In this document: positions 1 through 7,678 of the stretch, one piece after another
Layout: every line of letters starts with the position of its first letter
Position numbering within the stretch: position 1 is the first letter of the stretch
From: Sporisorium sorghi
Taxonomy: Eukaryota > Basidiomycota > Ustilaginomycetes > Ustilaginales > Ustilaginaceae
Length of the DNA: 12,478 nt
Assembly: GCA_023212695.1 (NCBI GenBank)
Contig: JALCCG010000439.1
Span: 1-12,478 of the forward strand
Reading direction: 5' to 3'
Translations under genes and position numbers: made by a program
Notes under the pieces: model-generated
Told to the model about the DNA's origin: nothing
What the model saw: the letters and a program-made list of their open reading frames with translations, nothing else
Databases searched by the model: none

Positions 1-456
1 TGCTGCTGCTCCTCCCTTCCCTTCTTTTGCTGCTCCCCTTCCCCCCCCCCCCCCCCCCCCCCCCACTTGTGTTTCTTGTGCGAATCAAAAGTGTTCGTCT
101 TCATTGTGACCCGGTGTGTCTGTGCGTTCATTTGAATTGAGAAAGGACCAACACCGTCCGCACGCAGAAGCCCTCACGGCGTCTCACAAACCATCACATC
201 GTCTTTGATCATTCACACAGAATCGTCCACCGTCATCATGTCATCAGAATCAATCTATTTGCATCACGATCATAAACATCAAACAAAGATGCACACAGAC
301 TGGCGCAGCGCAAGAAAAGACGAGGCGGCGAAGAAGATCAGTCCATGAATCAAACGCGACCGACTTCCGCCTTTCCCTGCATCTCCTCGCGCACAAACCC
401 GCTGCGCGCTCTACGTAAAGTCTATCCTGCAAAGAAAGCCGTGTCGTGGAAAGTCA
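1..456. other. Downstream flank of the ANL-GH105 gene, no gene seen
   Basis: This stretch lies beyond the stop codon (TGA, minus strand, 457-459) of the chimeric gene and should hold its 3' untranslated region and transcript end. I see no convincing coding region; the short open frames here have no recognisable protein features. No AATAAA polyadenylation signal was found on the minus strand, which is common in fungi. The left edge is pyrimidine-rich with a long C run, described separately. Confidence 0.7.
41..64. repeat. Poly-C homopolymer, 24 bp
   Basis: There are 24 consecutive C residues on the plus strand, preceded by a CT-rich stretch so that 33-64 is entirely pyrimidine. The complementary strand is a G run able in principle to form a G-quadruplex. 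Exact length may be unreliable because such runs are prone to sequencing and assembly error. A similar but longer tract closes the window at its right end on the same strand. Confidence 0.95.
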
Positions 457-3400
457 TCAAAGCATCAACAGAACCATCACGGTCGCCACAGCAAGCATCA
501 CCATCATCGGAGCAGCGGCAAGCGAGGCAGCCGCACTGGTGGGCAGGTTGGGCGCGGTGATGCGCACCACGTCCTGATTCTGGTAGTCGCGCTTAGCCGC
601 GTTCATGAGCATCATGAAAGCGAGCGATTCCGCAGACGTCTCGCCCTGGCTCACAAACGACAGCACGTTGACGACCGGATACCCGTCCCGAAACTGGCCG
701 ATCTGGTTGAGCGCGGTAGCCAGCGAGGCGTAAACAGTGTTCGCCTGCGAGATCCACTTGTTGTTAGCCGGCGCCATGCTGGCCAGCCTGTAGGTGGCGT
801 ATGTGATCAGCGCCGTGCCTGCCGTGTCGTAGAAGGTGGACGTGTCGTTCATGTAGTTGTGGAACAGCAGCGCGCGTTCGTCCAGCAGCGGCCACGCGGC
901 GTCGAGGATCTCCTGCATCCAGTCGATGAGGTCGAGCTTTTGTTGGGTCATCTGATCCGACGCCTGGCTCTGCTCGATCGTCGCCAGCACCCTGGCCATG
1001 CCGGCGAGCACCCAGCCGTTGCCCGTCGCCCACGCGCCTCCGTCGGCCCAGGTCGAGTTGTCCGGGAACAAGATGTGGCCCCACAGGTTCGTGGACTTGC
1101 CCGTGTCCAGGCGCATCGCATTGCGGTAGAGCCGGATCTGGTCGTACGCCATGTGGAGCAGCGTGTTGTTGCGCGTGATGAGGCCGTAGTACGAGACGAA
1201 CGGAGGCATCATGTACATGGCATCACTCCACAGGGCGACGCTGGTGTAGCGGTGGCTGATGGCGCCTGAACGAGCCTTGGGCGTTCGGTTGACCATGTCG
1301 AGCGCGTTTCCTGCAGCGTTGCTGTAGAAACCTTGTCCCATGGCGCCGGTGGTGCGGTCGATCTCGCCGTCGAGCCAGGCAGCCAGCAGCACCTCGGCGC
1401 CTGGCGAAGCGCCGTCGAGCGCACTTCCTGCACCGAGTTGCTCGTCGCCCGTAATGTGGAAGGCCAGTCGACCGAGGGCGTCGGCACGAGATGCCGAAGC
1501 GTAGGCCATGGTAATGACCTCGTTGGGTGGGCCAGAGGCGGCGCGCTCCTCGCCAGGCTTGAAGGGAGGGCCTCCACTCGAAGACGAAAAGACAGACCAG
1601 CCTGGCCAGTCGAGCTCGAGCACGGCAGACTGCGACACGCCCTGCTCCCACGAAGCGCGCTGGCAGCCGAGCACGCCCATCTTGGCCATACTGCTCAAAG
1701 TGCTATTGATGGGGTTGCCACGCTTGGACAAGATGCCGGCGGATGCAGTGGGTGCTACTGTGGCAGCCATGAGCAGCGCTGCCGTGAGGACAGTCTTGGC
1801 TGCACCTGCAGCAAGGCTACGGTTGCGACGCTGGCGCAAAACAGGCTTGCGAGAATTAAAGGTGGGCACGGCAGCCACGTCAGCCTCGTCGGCATCGCGC
1901 AGGACAACAAGGGTGCCGTTGGAACGGAAAGCGCCCAAATCGCCTGTCGCGGACCAGATTTCGCTGGAGTCCACCTGGCCAGCAACAATGTTGCCACGGA
2001 CTTGGATCTCGCCCATGGGATCGCCGGCATGACCAGGCTGTCGGTCGCCAGCAATGGTGAAACCTGCGTCGGTTGCGGTCTTGGATTGAACGAGCTTGAT
2101 CTCGACAGCAACCGAGGGTGGACCGACGTGGGCAGGCACCTGCATGCCACCGGTCTCGTGGCTGGCAAACGCCTGCAGGTCAAAGGCGTGGGTGGCACTG
2201 ACGGCTGCAGTGAGCGCTGCTCCTGTCAATTTTGGCAGATAGGCGTTGAGCACAGCGCAGCCGAGATGCGAGCGGAGAGAATCGAGCAGCGCCTGAGGGA
2301 CGGTGCCGCCTCTGCCGAGGAGGATAAGGTTTCGGACGTGCTGAGTGCCAGTAAGCTCGCGAGCTTGTTTGAAGACGAGTTGGTCGGCGAGGCCCTTGCG
2401 GGAGAAGGTACCGTTGCGGAGGGAGAAGAGCTTGTTGTTGGCGGCCCACGAGACGAGCGGGGAACGACGGCTGCAGGTGGCCAGGGCGCAAGCGAGGGAG
2501 GAGGCGCCTTCTGCAGAAGCGTAGACGAGGGTGGGCTTGGCTTCGGCAAAGGCAGTCGAGACGGCCGGGTTGGGGTCGTCGTAGCTCAAAGTCAAGAGGC
2601 CGGCGGTGATCGAGGCACCCGTGTAGAGGGCGGTCAAAGCGAGTGCAAAGCCAAACGGCGTGCGCGTGGCCATGAGCGAGGAGGCTGGAGTGTCAAAGGC
2701 AGCGCAGTTGTCAACGAACAGGTGGTCGGCGACGGTAGGGATCTTGTCGGCGGGGAAGCTGGCGAGCTGCGCGGTAACACCAGCGACGAGGTTGGCATGC
2801 TGGACTGGGATCCACTGCGACGAGGCAGCCTGCCAGTAGTGCGACTGGACTTGCTGGATTGTATCGCGGTTGCTGCCCTCACCTGCGAGAAGCGAGCCGC
2901 GGCTGCCTGCCTCGAGGACGGCGTGGTAGGCAAAGATGCGGAGACGATGCGAGCCGCCAAAGTGGGCGTCTGCGCGCTGCTTGACCTGGTCGAGGTCGGA
3001 CGAGGGGACGATGATGAGCGAAGAAGGGTCGAGGAAGGGGAGGGAAAGGACGACGTTGATGCTCTTGGCGGTGGTGTAGACGCCGATGAGCGAGCGAGCT
3101 CCACTGCTGGAAAGCGAGCTTGGCAGGGAGGTGGCAGCTTGTTTGTGCAGCTGTTCAGGTGAGAGCACCAGCGTGTGGAAACGAGAGCTGACCGAGGTGT
3201 GCGAGTTGGCGAGCAAAGCGACAAGGCTCTCGTAAGAGTCGGAATCGGCTACCACGGCAAAAACAGTCTGTGGCACAGGAGCAGAGGAGAGCTTGACGAA
3301 GCCGGTAGCAAAGGCAGTGGCATCGCCAGCTACATCTTGGTTCGACTTGGTCTGGCCGTAGATGGTCCTCTTGGTGGTGCGCTCGGAGCCGTTAGCGCCG

Positions 3401-3660
3401 TGCTTGATGAGATCGGCAACATCGTTGATCTCCTTGCGAGGTCTCAAGGCGAGATCGAATCCGGAAGGGGAGTTGGCATTGCGGTAGATGGCCGACTCGC
3501 CCGGTTGGCGTGTCTGCGAGACGTCGGCTTGGCGGGTAAGGATGAGCGGGTGGATGAGGGGCTGGTAGGAGCGGGAGACGTAGATGGAGGCGGCGAGTGC
3601 AGCGACCAAGACGAGCACGAGGATGAGCGAGGTGTCGTCGATGACCAACGAGAGCGCCAT
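457..3660 (-). CDS. Membrane-anchored chimeric protein: degenerate acyl-CoA-synthetase-like (ANL) domain joined to a GH105-type glycoside hydrolase
   Basis: This is one uninterrupted frame of 1067 residues. The start is the ATG at 3660-3658, with A at -3 and G at +4; the frame stays open upstream but has no earlier ATG. Residues 8-28 form a hydrophobic anchor. Residues about 50-590 resemble fungal acyl-CoA-synthetase-like proteins: QHANL at 287-291, GEIQVRG at 550-556 and the ATGDLG core at 571-576. The nucleotide-binding loop, the usual Thr-Glu motif and the C-terminal lysine subdomain are missing, so activation of acyl substrates is doubtful. Residues about 613-641 look like a signal peptide ending TASA. 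Residues about 645-1030 match the fungal GH105 (YteR-like) clade: SWEQGV 670-675, LWSDAMYM 810-817 with candidate catalytic Asp813, LWGHI 859-863 and ATGNGW 878-883. Family members cleave unsaturated galacturonyl or related ends of pectin-type oligosaccharides. The tail 1044-1067 resembles a GPI signal. The domain calls are firm; whether the cell makes one polypeptide or two is open. Confidence 0.85.
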   Translation of the reverse strand: MALSLVIDDTSLILVLVLVAALAASIYVSRSYQPLIHPLILTRQADVSQTRQPGESAIYRNANSPSGFDLALRPRKEINDVADLIKHGANGSERTTKRTIYGQTKSNQDVAGDATAFATGFVKLSSAPVPQTVFAVVADSDSYESLVALLANSHTSVSSRFHTLVLSPEQLHKQAATSLPSSLSSSGARSLIGVYTTAKSINVVLSLPFLDPSSLIIVPSSDLDQVKQRADAHFGGSHRLRIFAYHAVLEAGSRGSLLAGEGSNRDTIQQVQSHYWQAASSQWIPVQHANLVAGVTAQLASFPADKIPTVADHLFVDNCAAFDTPASSLMATRTPFGFALALTALYTGASITAGLLTLSYDDPNPAVSTAFAEAKPTLVYASAEGASSLACALATCSRRSPLVSWAANNKLFSLRNGTFSRKGLADQLVFKQARELTGTQHVRNLILLGRGGTVPQALLDSLRSHLGCAVLNAYLPKLTGAALTAAVSATHAFDLQAFASHETGGMQVPAHVGPPSVAVEIKLVQSKTATDAGFTIAGDRQPGHAGDPMGEIQVRGNIVAGQVDSSEIWSATGDLGAFRSNGTLVVLRDADEADVAAVPTFNSRKPVLRQRRNRSLAAGAAKTVLTAALLMAATVAPTASAGILSKRGNPINSTLSSMAKMGVLGCQRASWEQGVSQSAVLELDWPGWSVFSSSSGGPPFKPGEERAASGPPNEVITMAYASASRADALGRLAFHITGDEQLGAGSALDGASPGAEVLLAAWLDGEIDRTTGAMGQGFYSNAAGNALDMVNRTPKARSGAISHRYTSVALWSDAMYMMPPFVSYYGLITRNNTLLHMAYDQIRLYRNAMRLDTGKSTNLWGHILFPDNSTWADGGAWATGNGWVLAGMARVLATIEQSQASDQMTQQKLDLIDWMQEILDAAWPLLDERALLFHNYMNDTSTFYDTAGTALITYATYRLASMAPANNKWISQANTVYASLATALNQIGQFRDGYPVVNVLSFVSQGETSAESLAFMMLMNAAKRDYQNQDVVRITAPNLPTSAAASLAAAPMMVMLAVATVMVLLML
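460..531 (-). other. Putative GPI-anchor signal at the C-terminus of the chimeric protein
   Basis: The last 24 residues (1044-1067) are hydrophobic and run to the end of the protein with no charged residue (AAAPMMVMLAVATVMVLLML is the final segment). They are preceded by a small-residue stretch (TSAAAS, 1041-1046) that could hold the attachment site. This is the usual layout of a fungal GPI signal and would tether the glycosidase to the plasma membrane or cell wall. A simple C-terminal membrane segment is the alternative. Confidence 0.55.
571..1728 (-). other. GH105 / YteR-like hydrolase domain within the chimeric CDS
   Basis: Residues about 645-1030 have the landmarks of the fungal GH105 clade in order. 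These are a Cys-rich entry with CQRASWEQGV (666-675), an AISHR segment (800-804), LWSDAMYM followed by PPFVSYYG (810-826), AYDQIRLYR (838-846), LWGHI (859-863), a WADGGAWATGNGW stretch (871-883) and SAESLAFMMLMNAA (1009-1022). Asp813 aligns by motif with the essential Asp of bacterial YteR, and His862 with its active-site His. The Thr-Gly-Asn-Gly-Trp version replaces the Arg-Gly-Asn-Gly-Trp of bacterial enzymes, which I recall as usual in fungi. Sequons Asn652, Asn791, Asn831, Asn868 and Asn938 fit a secreted domain. The substrate cannot be read from the sequence. Confidence 0.82.
1738..1824 (-). other. Internal signal-peptide-like or signal-anchor segment at the ANL/GH105 junction
   Basis: Residues about 613-641 have the three-part layout of a secretion signal. 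A basic n-region (RKPVLRQRRNR, 604-614) is followed by a hydrophobic core (TVLTAALLMAATVA, 623-636) and a small-residue end (PTASA, 637-641) before GILSKRG. A KR dipeptide at 646-647 could be a Kex2-type processing site. There is no suitable in-frame ATG at its beginning: Met631 lies inside the core and Met549 lies inside the ANL domain. In the fused protein it would act as an internal anchor or cleavage site. Confidence 0.6.
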
Positions 3661-3737
3661 GTTGGGCTTATGAGCTGGCGGCGCTGCTGCTGCTGAGGGT
3701 GAAGAGCCAAGATTGACTTTGTGAAGAGATCGAGTAT

Positions 3738-3752
3738 TTACGAAGACGACAT
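3738..3752 (-). promoter_or_regulatory. Possible short upstream ORF (4 codons) in the leader of the ANL-GH105 gene
   Basis: On the minus strand an ATG at 3752-3750 is followed by three serine codons and TAA at 3740-3738, ending 77 bases before the main ATG. Its context is weak (C at -3). A second upstream frame of 30 codons runs from ATG 3868-3866 to TAA 3778-3776. Both matter only if the transcript begins farther upstream, which the sequence does not show. Confidence 0.3.
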
Positions 3753-4002
3753 TCGCAATAGGCGGTGACAGGGGGTTACAGTAGAGAATACAATGGTGGT
3801 CGAGATGAAAGCGAAGGTCGAGTCGAGAGAGGATGAGTGGCAACGAGTGGGGATGAGTGGAGAAGCATGCGCAAAGCAAGCAAAGTGGGCTTTTTCAATG
3901 AGGCAGCTCAGCTCAAGAAAAGCAGTAAAGAGTCAGCGACGGCTTGGCCGAAGTCAAGAGAGAATCGCTGAGAAAGCACAAAGCACATTCCCATCTTATC
4001 AG

Positions 4003-4029
4003 CCGCCGCCGCCGCCGCCGCCGCCGCCG
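4003..4029. repeat. (CCG)9 microsatellite
   Basis: Nine perfect CCG units lie on the plus strand, about 340 bp upstream of the start of the chimeric gene. It is probably a length-variable microsatellite in non-coding DNA. No function can be inferred. Confidence 0.95.
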
Positions 4030-4238
4030 TCAGCACCTCGGTCTAAGCGATGCAATCCAAGAGCGAAAGGCGAGGCATCGGCAAAAGCCAGGCTTCGAGG
4101 TCATTTGTTCGGAAGCACACCGAGTCGATTGCAGGCAGCACAACACGCACATGGACCTTCGGAGTTGCCGACGAAGCTGCTCTGAGCTGCATCAAGGCTG
4201 CACTAACTAACGGGTGGGCAAAGGCGGGACAAGGCGAC

Positions 4239-4276
4239 TTTTCTTAATTTTTATTTTATTTTTTTTATTTTTTTTT
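4239..4276. repeat. A/T-rich tract upstream of the ANL-GH105 gene
   Basis: This 38-bp stretch is made almost only of T with a few A and one C on the plus strand, in an otherwise GC-rich region. It lies about 580 bp upstream of the chimeric start codon. Such dA:dT tracts disfavour nucleosomes and often mark open fungal promoters; that role is inference here. Confidence 0.7.
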
Positions 4277-4501
4277 CGCGGATGACAGGGCCACTAGAGC
4301 GCAGTGCTCAACTCTAAAAAAGAGATCCAAGACCATGACGCAGACACTAAGAAAATGCGCTTCATTCAATTCTTGTCTCTCAGATTGTGGGAAAGTTGGG
4401 GTCCGGCATGTTTAGTTGAAGGGTACTGTTGATTGATTGATGGTTAAAAGACTAGGTACGTGTCTGAATTTTCTGAATTTCTTCCTTCTCCTCCAGGGTC
4501 C

Positions 4502-4558
4502 AACCGTCTCCCAGAGACAGTCTATTTTCCCATTTTGGACTGTCTCTCCGAGACGGTT
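4502..4558. repeat. Imperfect 21-bp inverted repeat, each arm itself a small dyad
   Basis: Arms 4502-4522 and 4538-4558 are reverse complements at 19 of 21 positions; the two mismatches are adjacent (4511-4512 against 4548-4549). The stem can extend inward by one G-U and one A-T pair, leaving an 11-base T/C-rich loop (4525-4535). Each arm also contains GTCTC-N3-GAGAC, at 4506-4518 and 4542-4554, so the element can be read as one large hairpin or as two dyad sites 36 bp apart. It lies about 840 bp upstream of the chimeric start. It could be a regulator-binding pair, a structured RNA or the remnant of a small mobile element; the sequence alone does not decide. Confidence 0.85.
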
Positions 4559-5476
4559 TTCAACTCGTTTTACGATGAGTCCATCATGTTCTTTCTTGTG
4601 CGATACTACACCCTGCAAACCCTTGAGTGAGCAAACAAGATTGACCGCAAACACAACGATGGCGTTCAAGTGTCAAGTGCATTCCATACCGGTGAAAAAA
4701 GGGGGGAAGAGCCAAAGTCAGACAACAAAAAAGCATGCAGCGCGGTGCAGGGCTTGGCCCGAGCTTGGACCCGAGCTGCAGGCTCACTCTAAAAAAAATC
4801 AAATTGGCAGCTTTTCATTCTTCTCGCTGAGACCTACTTGGCCCGCAGCTAGGGAAAAACCCTCAATTTCCCCAATTTTCCTTTTTCGCCGGTGCCTCCT
4901 CTCAGCCTCGCTGCTCAAGGCGAAAGCACGAGGTCATTGCTGGCTTGATATCGGTGGGGAGGTGGGAGCAAGCATGCGAAGGCGGCTTTTGCAATCGTTG
5001 CGGCTGCTGATCGAGAAGAAAAGGGTGCCGCGTTCCATCGTTCGCAGAGCCCACCGCCTCGCTTGGCATTCGCATGCGAAGATCACGCTTCGGAGAGACC
5101 CGTCAGCCACTGTTGCGAAGAGACAGGGGTCGCAAGAAATGGTTGACGGCAGGACTGGATCGAAGAACTCCGATTGCAGAGACAGAGAAGAGCGAGAGAA
5201 GCTGCGCGAGACGCGATTGCTCTGCGCCAAGCCCCGAAATCGATTCTTTGCCTAAGAGACTCGAGAGAAATCGGTCAACGCTGTTTCGACCGCGCGCTCG
5301 CTCTCGGCGTTCAATTGCCAGACAAGCATCCTGCGACGCCAAGCAATCAGAGTGTCAGCGTCCGGCCAGCGACAGCTTTTGCTGGGAAAAGCTTGGCACT
5401 GTTGTAGAAGGTCGCATCTGCAAGGGTCTTCGATTCTTCCCATCGCCTCCTCACTGGATCACGATCGCGAGCTCAG

Positions 5477-5496
5477 CCGATCCGATCCGATCCGAT
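5477..5496. repeat. CCGAT x4 tandem repeat downstream of the acyl-CoA oxidase
   Basis: Four exact CCGAT units end in the palindrome CCGATCGG (5492-5499). The array begins about 115 bp past the oxidase stop codon, probably in or near its 3' untranslated region. It is probably a pentanucleotide microsatellite. Confidence 0.9.
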
Positions 5497-5611
5497 CGGG
5501 CCAGCACCTCCCTCTCTGCTCTTCATCCTCACTCGATCACACTCCCATTCGCAATCAGGAATCTATCATGGCAAAAGTACATTGCTCTCTACATTCTATT
5601 TACGAAACACT

Positions 5612-7678
5612 CTACAGCTTGGCACGCGGCAGATCCGAGTCGAAATCAGTCGTCTGCAGATCCTCGACATCGACGTTCCACTTGGCCGAGTTGAGCGGCT
5701 CGCGCAGCGCAAAGTCGAACAGCGCCTCGTACACGTTGCCATCCGATCGACCCAGCGCCGAGTTGAGCAGGTAGTCGGGCACCGCAAACGAGTCGACGAG
5801 CGCGACGGCGTTGGGGCGCAGCTCGGCCATGATCTCCTGCACCTTGCTGCCGAGCAAGTGGAACTGCTGGCCCGTGATGTAGCCCGAAGCGAGGAAATCG
5901 GCCGACTCCTGCTCCATCGTGTGGCACGCCCAGAGCAAAAAGATCTTTTGCACAATCTGGCGCAGTGCCGGCTGCGAGTTGAGCTTCTCGTCCTTAAGAA
6001 TGGCCATGCCAAAGTTGCGCACCAGCAGGTACTGCGAGTGCGCCTTGGAGCAGCGGTACAGCTCCACCAGCAGCGAGTTCCACGATCGCTTGGCGTCGTC
6101 GCGCAGCGCCAGCGCCTGCTCGGTCAGGTACGCGGCACGGTGGCCAAACGCACGCATGAAGAACAACGGGTCGTACAGATCGCCCGAAAACTGGATGGTC
6201 GCCTTTTCATTTCTGTTTTCGAGATAGCGGATCATGTAGTCGGTGGTGATGTTCTTATCCACCTTGCCCTTGCCGCTCTTGATGGCGCGCATCGTCTTGA
6301 ACAGGTAACGCGTGCACTGCTGCGAGAGCATGTACGAGTCGCCCTCCCACGTCGCATTGGGCAGGTAGTTGGCGTAGAAATCCGGAAGCCCGGAAGCCAT
6401 GCTGTAGCCGTGCCCGCCGCACGCCTTGCGGCACACCTCGATGGCGTCGCTGGCGTAGAGCGTGGTGAGCGACTTGAGACCGGAACTGGAAGCGTGCGTG
6501 TCGGCGAGCAGCGAGAGATCGCCCGACTCGATGTTGGCCTGGTTCTGCTCGTACAGCTCAAACATGAAGCGCGACGTGTAGTGGAAGGCAAAAGCCTGAG
6601 CGAGGATGGGGAACAGACGGATCTGCACCATGGTGTAGTCCAAGACCTGCGTCTCGAGCGGCTTGCCGTCCTGGCCGAACTTGGGCGCATCGCGATCCGC
6701 AAACTGCCTTCGCACCGCACAGTAGCGAATCGCGACAGTGACGGCGCGCATGAGCACAGTCGAGGCCTCGCGCACAATGTTGGCACGCACCCACGTGAGC
6801 GTACCGTACGCCAGCTTGGCGTTGGGCGGCGGGAGGTACTTGCCCGTCTCGGGCTCGACTTTGGAGAAGCGAGCGAGCAGGTTGAAATGCGGGATGCGGA
6901 CGTGGTCGAACAGCATGAAACCGTTGTCGGTGGTGTTGTATCCGGCCTTGGGACCAATGTCGCCGATGGTGCGTCCGGGCAGCACCTCGCGCGTCTTGAC
7001 GTCGCGGATGGGGACGACGAAGGGGTGAGGGCCGTAGGTCTTGTTCTTGATGACGAGCTGCGCCATGACGACGGCGTGGTCGGCAGTCCTACCGAGACCA
7101 CCGATCCACCACTTGCTAGCAGTCAAGGTGGGGCTGTGGATCTCCCACTCGTGCGACTCTTGGATCCATGTGGCGGTGGTCTCGATGGCCTGAACGTTGG
7201 AGCCGTGGCCGAGCTCGGTCTGGGCGTAGCATCCGATGATCTGGTACTTTGACGCTGGCTCGTAGAACACCTTGCGCTGCTCGTCGGAGCCCTGGTTGTA
7301 GAGCGTGGTGAGGAACATGCTCTTGTGCAAACCCATGGGACCGGGCAGATCGGCGAGCTTCTCAGCCATGGCATTTTCGGTCTGGGACCAGTTGTGCTCT
7401 GCGGCAAGCTGGGCGAGACGCTTGTCCTTGAGCATGGCACGACGGAACTTGTCGGCACGGCCATAGTAGTAGTCGGAGGTCTTGTCAAAGACCGGGTCGG
7501 AGGAGAGGAGGTTTACGAGACGTTCCTGAAGCTCGAGAAAGTCCTTGCCGTGGATGTACTCGGCCATGGCCTTGGAGTCGAAGGATGCTTTGGAGCGTTC
7601 GTAGGCGAGGAGTTCGCTGCCGGGCACGCCGGCGGGTTTGAGGCCCTCTGGGAGCTGAATGTAACGAGGTGGCGCCAT
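5612..7678 (-). CDS. Peroxisomal acyl-CoA oxidase (first step of beta-oxidation)
   Basis: This 688-residue flavoprotein is predicted to oxidise fatty acyl-CoA to trans-2-enoyl-CoA and pass electrons to oxygen, giving hydrogen peroxide, inside peroxisomes. Length is normal for the fungal POX/ACOX family. The FAD/substrate motif CYAQTELGHGSN is at 150-161, a KWWIGGLG segment at about 189-196, RRQF (323-326) in the helical domain, ACGGHGYSMASGLPD (419-433), and WEGD (444-447) with the candidate catalytic Glu445. The last three residues, AKL, form a PTS1 peroxisomal import signal. The ATG at 7678-7676 has A at -3 and G at +4; the frame extends nine codons upstream only to a TTG, across a poly-A stretch, so that extension is rejected. 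No intron is needed. It is divergent from the zinc-cluster gene and in tandem with the chimeric gene downstream. Chain-length preference cannot be read from the sequence. Confidence 0.96.
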   Translation of the reverse strand: MAPPRYIQLPEGLKPAGVPGSELLAYERSKASFDSKAMAEYIHGKDFLELQERLVNLLSSDPVFDKTSDYYYGRADKFRRAMLKDKRLAQLAAEHNWSQTENAMAEKLADLPGPMGLHKSMFLTTLYNQGSDEQRKVFYEPASKYQIIGCYAQTELGHGSNVQAIETTATWIQESHEWEIHSPTLTASKWWIGGLGRTADHAVVMAQLVIKNKTYGPHPFVVPIRDVKTREVLPGRTIGDIGPKAGYNTTDNGFMLFDHVRIPHFNLLARFSKVEPETGKYLPPPNAKLAYGTLTWVRANIVREASTVLMRAVTVAIRYCAVRRQFADRDAPKFGQDGKPLETQVLDYTMVQIRLFPILAQAFAFHYTSRFMFELYEQNQANIESGDLSLLADTHASSSGLKSLTTLYASDAIEVCRKACGGHGYSMASGLPDFYANYLPNATWEGDSYMLSQQCTRYLFKTMRAIKSGKGKVDKNITTDYMIRYLENRNEKATIQFSGDLYDPLFFMRAFGHRAAYLTEQALALRDDAKRSWNSLLVELYRCSKAHSQYLLVRNFGMAILKDEKLNSQPALRQIVQKIFLLWACHTMEQESADFLASGYITGQQFHLLGSKVQEIMAELRPNAVALVDSFAVPDYLLNSALGRSDGNVYEALFDFALREPLNSAKWNVDVEDLQTTDFDSDLPRAKL

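Larger units (their letters stand above)
3661..5611. other. Spacer between acyl-CoA oxidase and ANL-GH105 gene: upstream region of the latter, no convincing gene
   Basis: This region of about 1.95 kb lies behind the stop of the oxidase and ahead of the start of the chimeric gene, both on the minus strand. It should contain the oxidase 3' end and the promoter and leader of the chimeric gene. The longest open frame (plus, ATG 4440 to stop 5255, 271 codons) has a mixed basic, Ser-rich composition with no family features, and I treat it as chance. Notable contents are (CCG)9 at 4003-4029, an A/T-rich tract at 4239-4276, a double-dyad hairpin at 4502-4558 and a CCGAT array at 5477-5496. Confidence 0.7.

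Noticed and set aside
1333..3162. Plus-strand open frame of 609 codons opposite the chimeric gene
   Set aside because: It is a mirror of GC-rich codon use in the real gene. Its sequence is Gly/Arg/Ala/Val-rich with no family motifs, and it has no start context or conserved domain.
457..3660. Reading the chimeric gene as a bacterial-type or horizontally acquired gene
   Set aside because: The domains have fungal-clade motifs, and base composition and start context match the neighbours. Nothing points to recent transfer.
3661..3879. N-terminal extension of the chimeric protein by 73 codons
   Set aside because: The upstream frame begins only at a TTG and contains no ATG before 3660. The ATG at 3660 has a strong context and directly precedes the membrane anchor.
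4440..5255. Plus-strand open frame of 271 codons in the spacer, with a hydrophobic N-terminus (FLNFFLLL)
   Set aside because: The codon use and composition do not resemble the three real genes. It runs through the inverted repeat and poly-A patches, and nothing resembles a known protein. Transcript evidence could reverse this.
5582..7252. Plus-strand open frame of 556 codons opposite the acyl-CoA oxidase
   Set aside because: It is complementary to a clearly conserved enzyme; composition is Arg/Val/Leu/Glu-rich as expected for the antisense of a biased coding frame. No recognisable domain.
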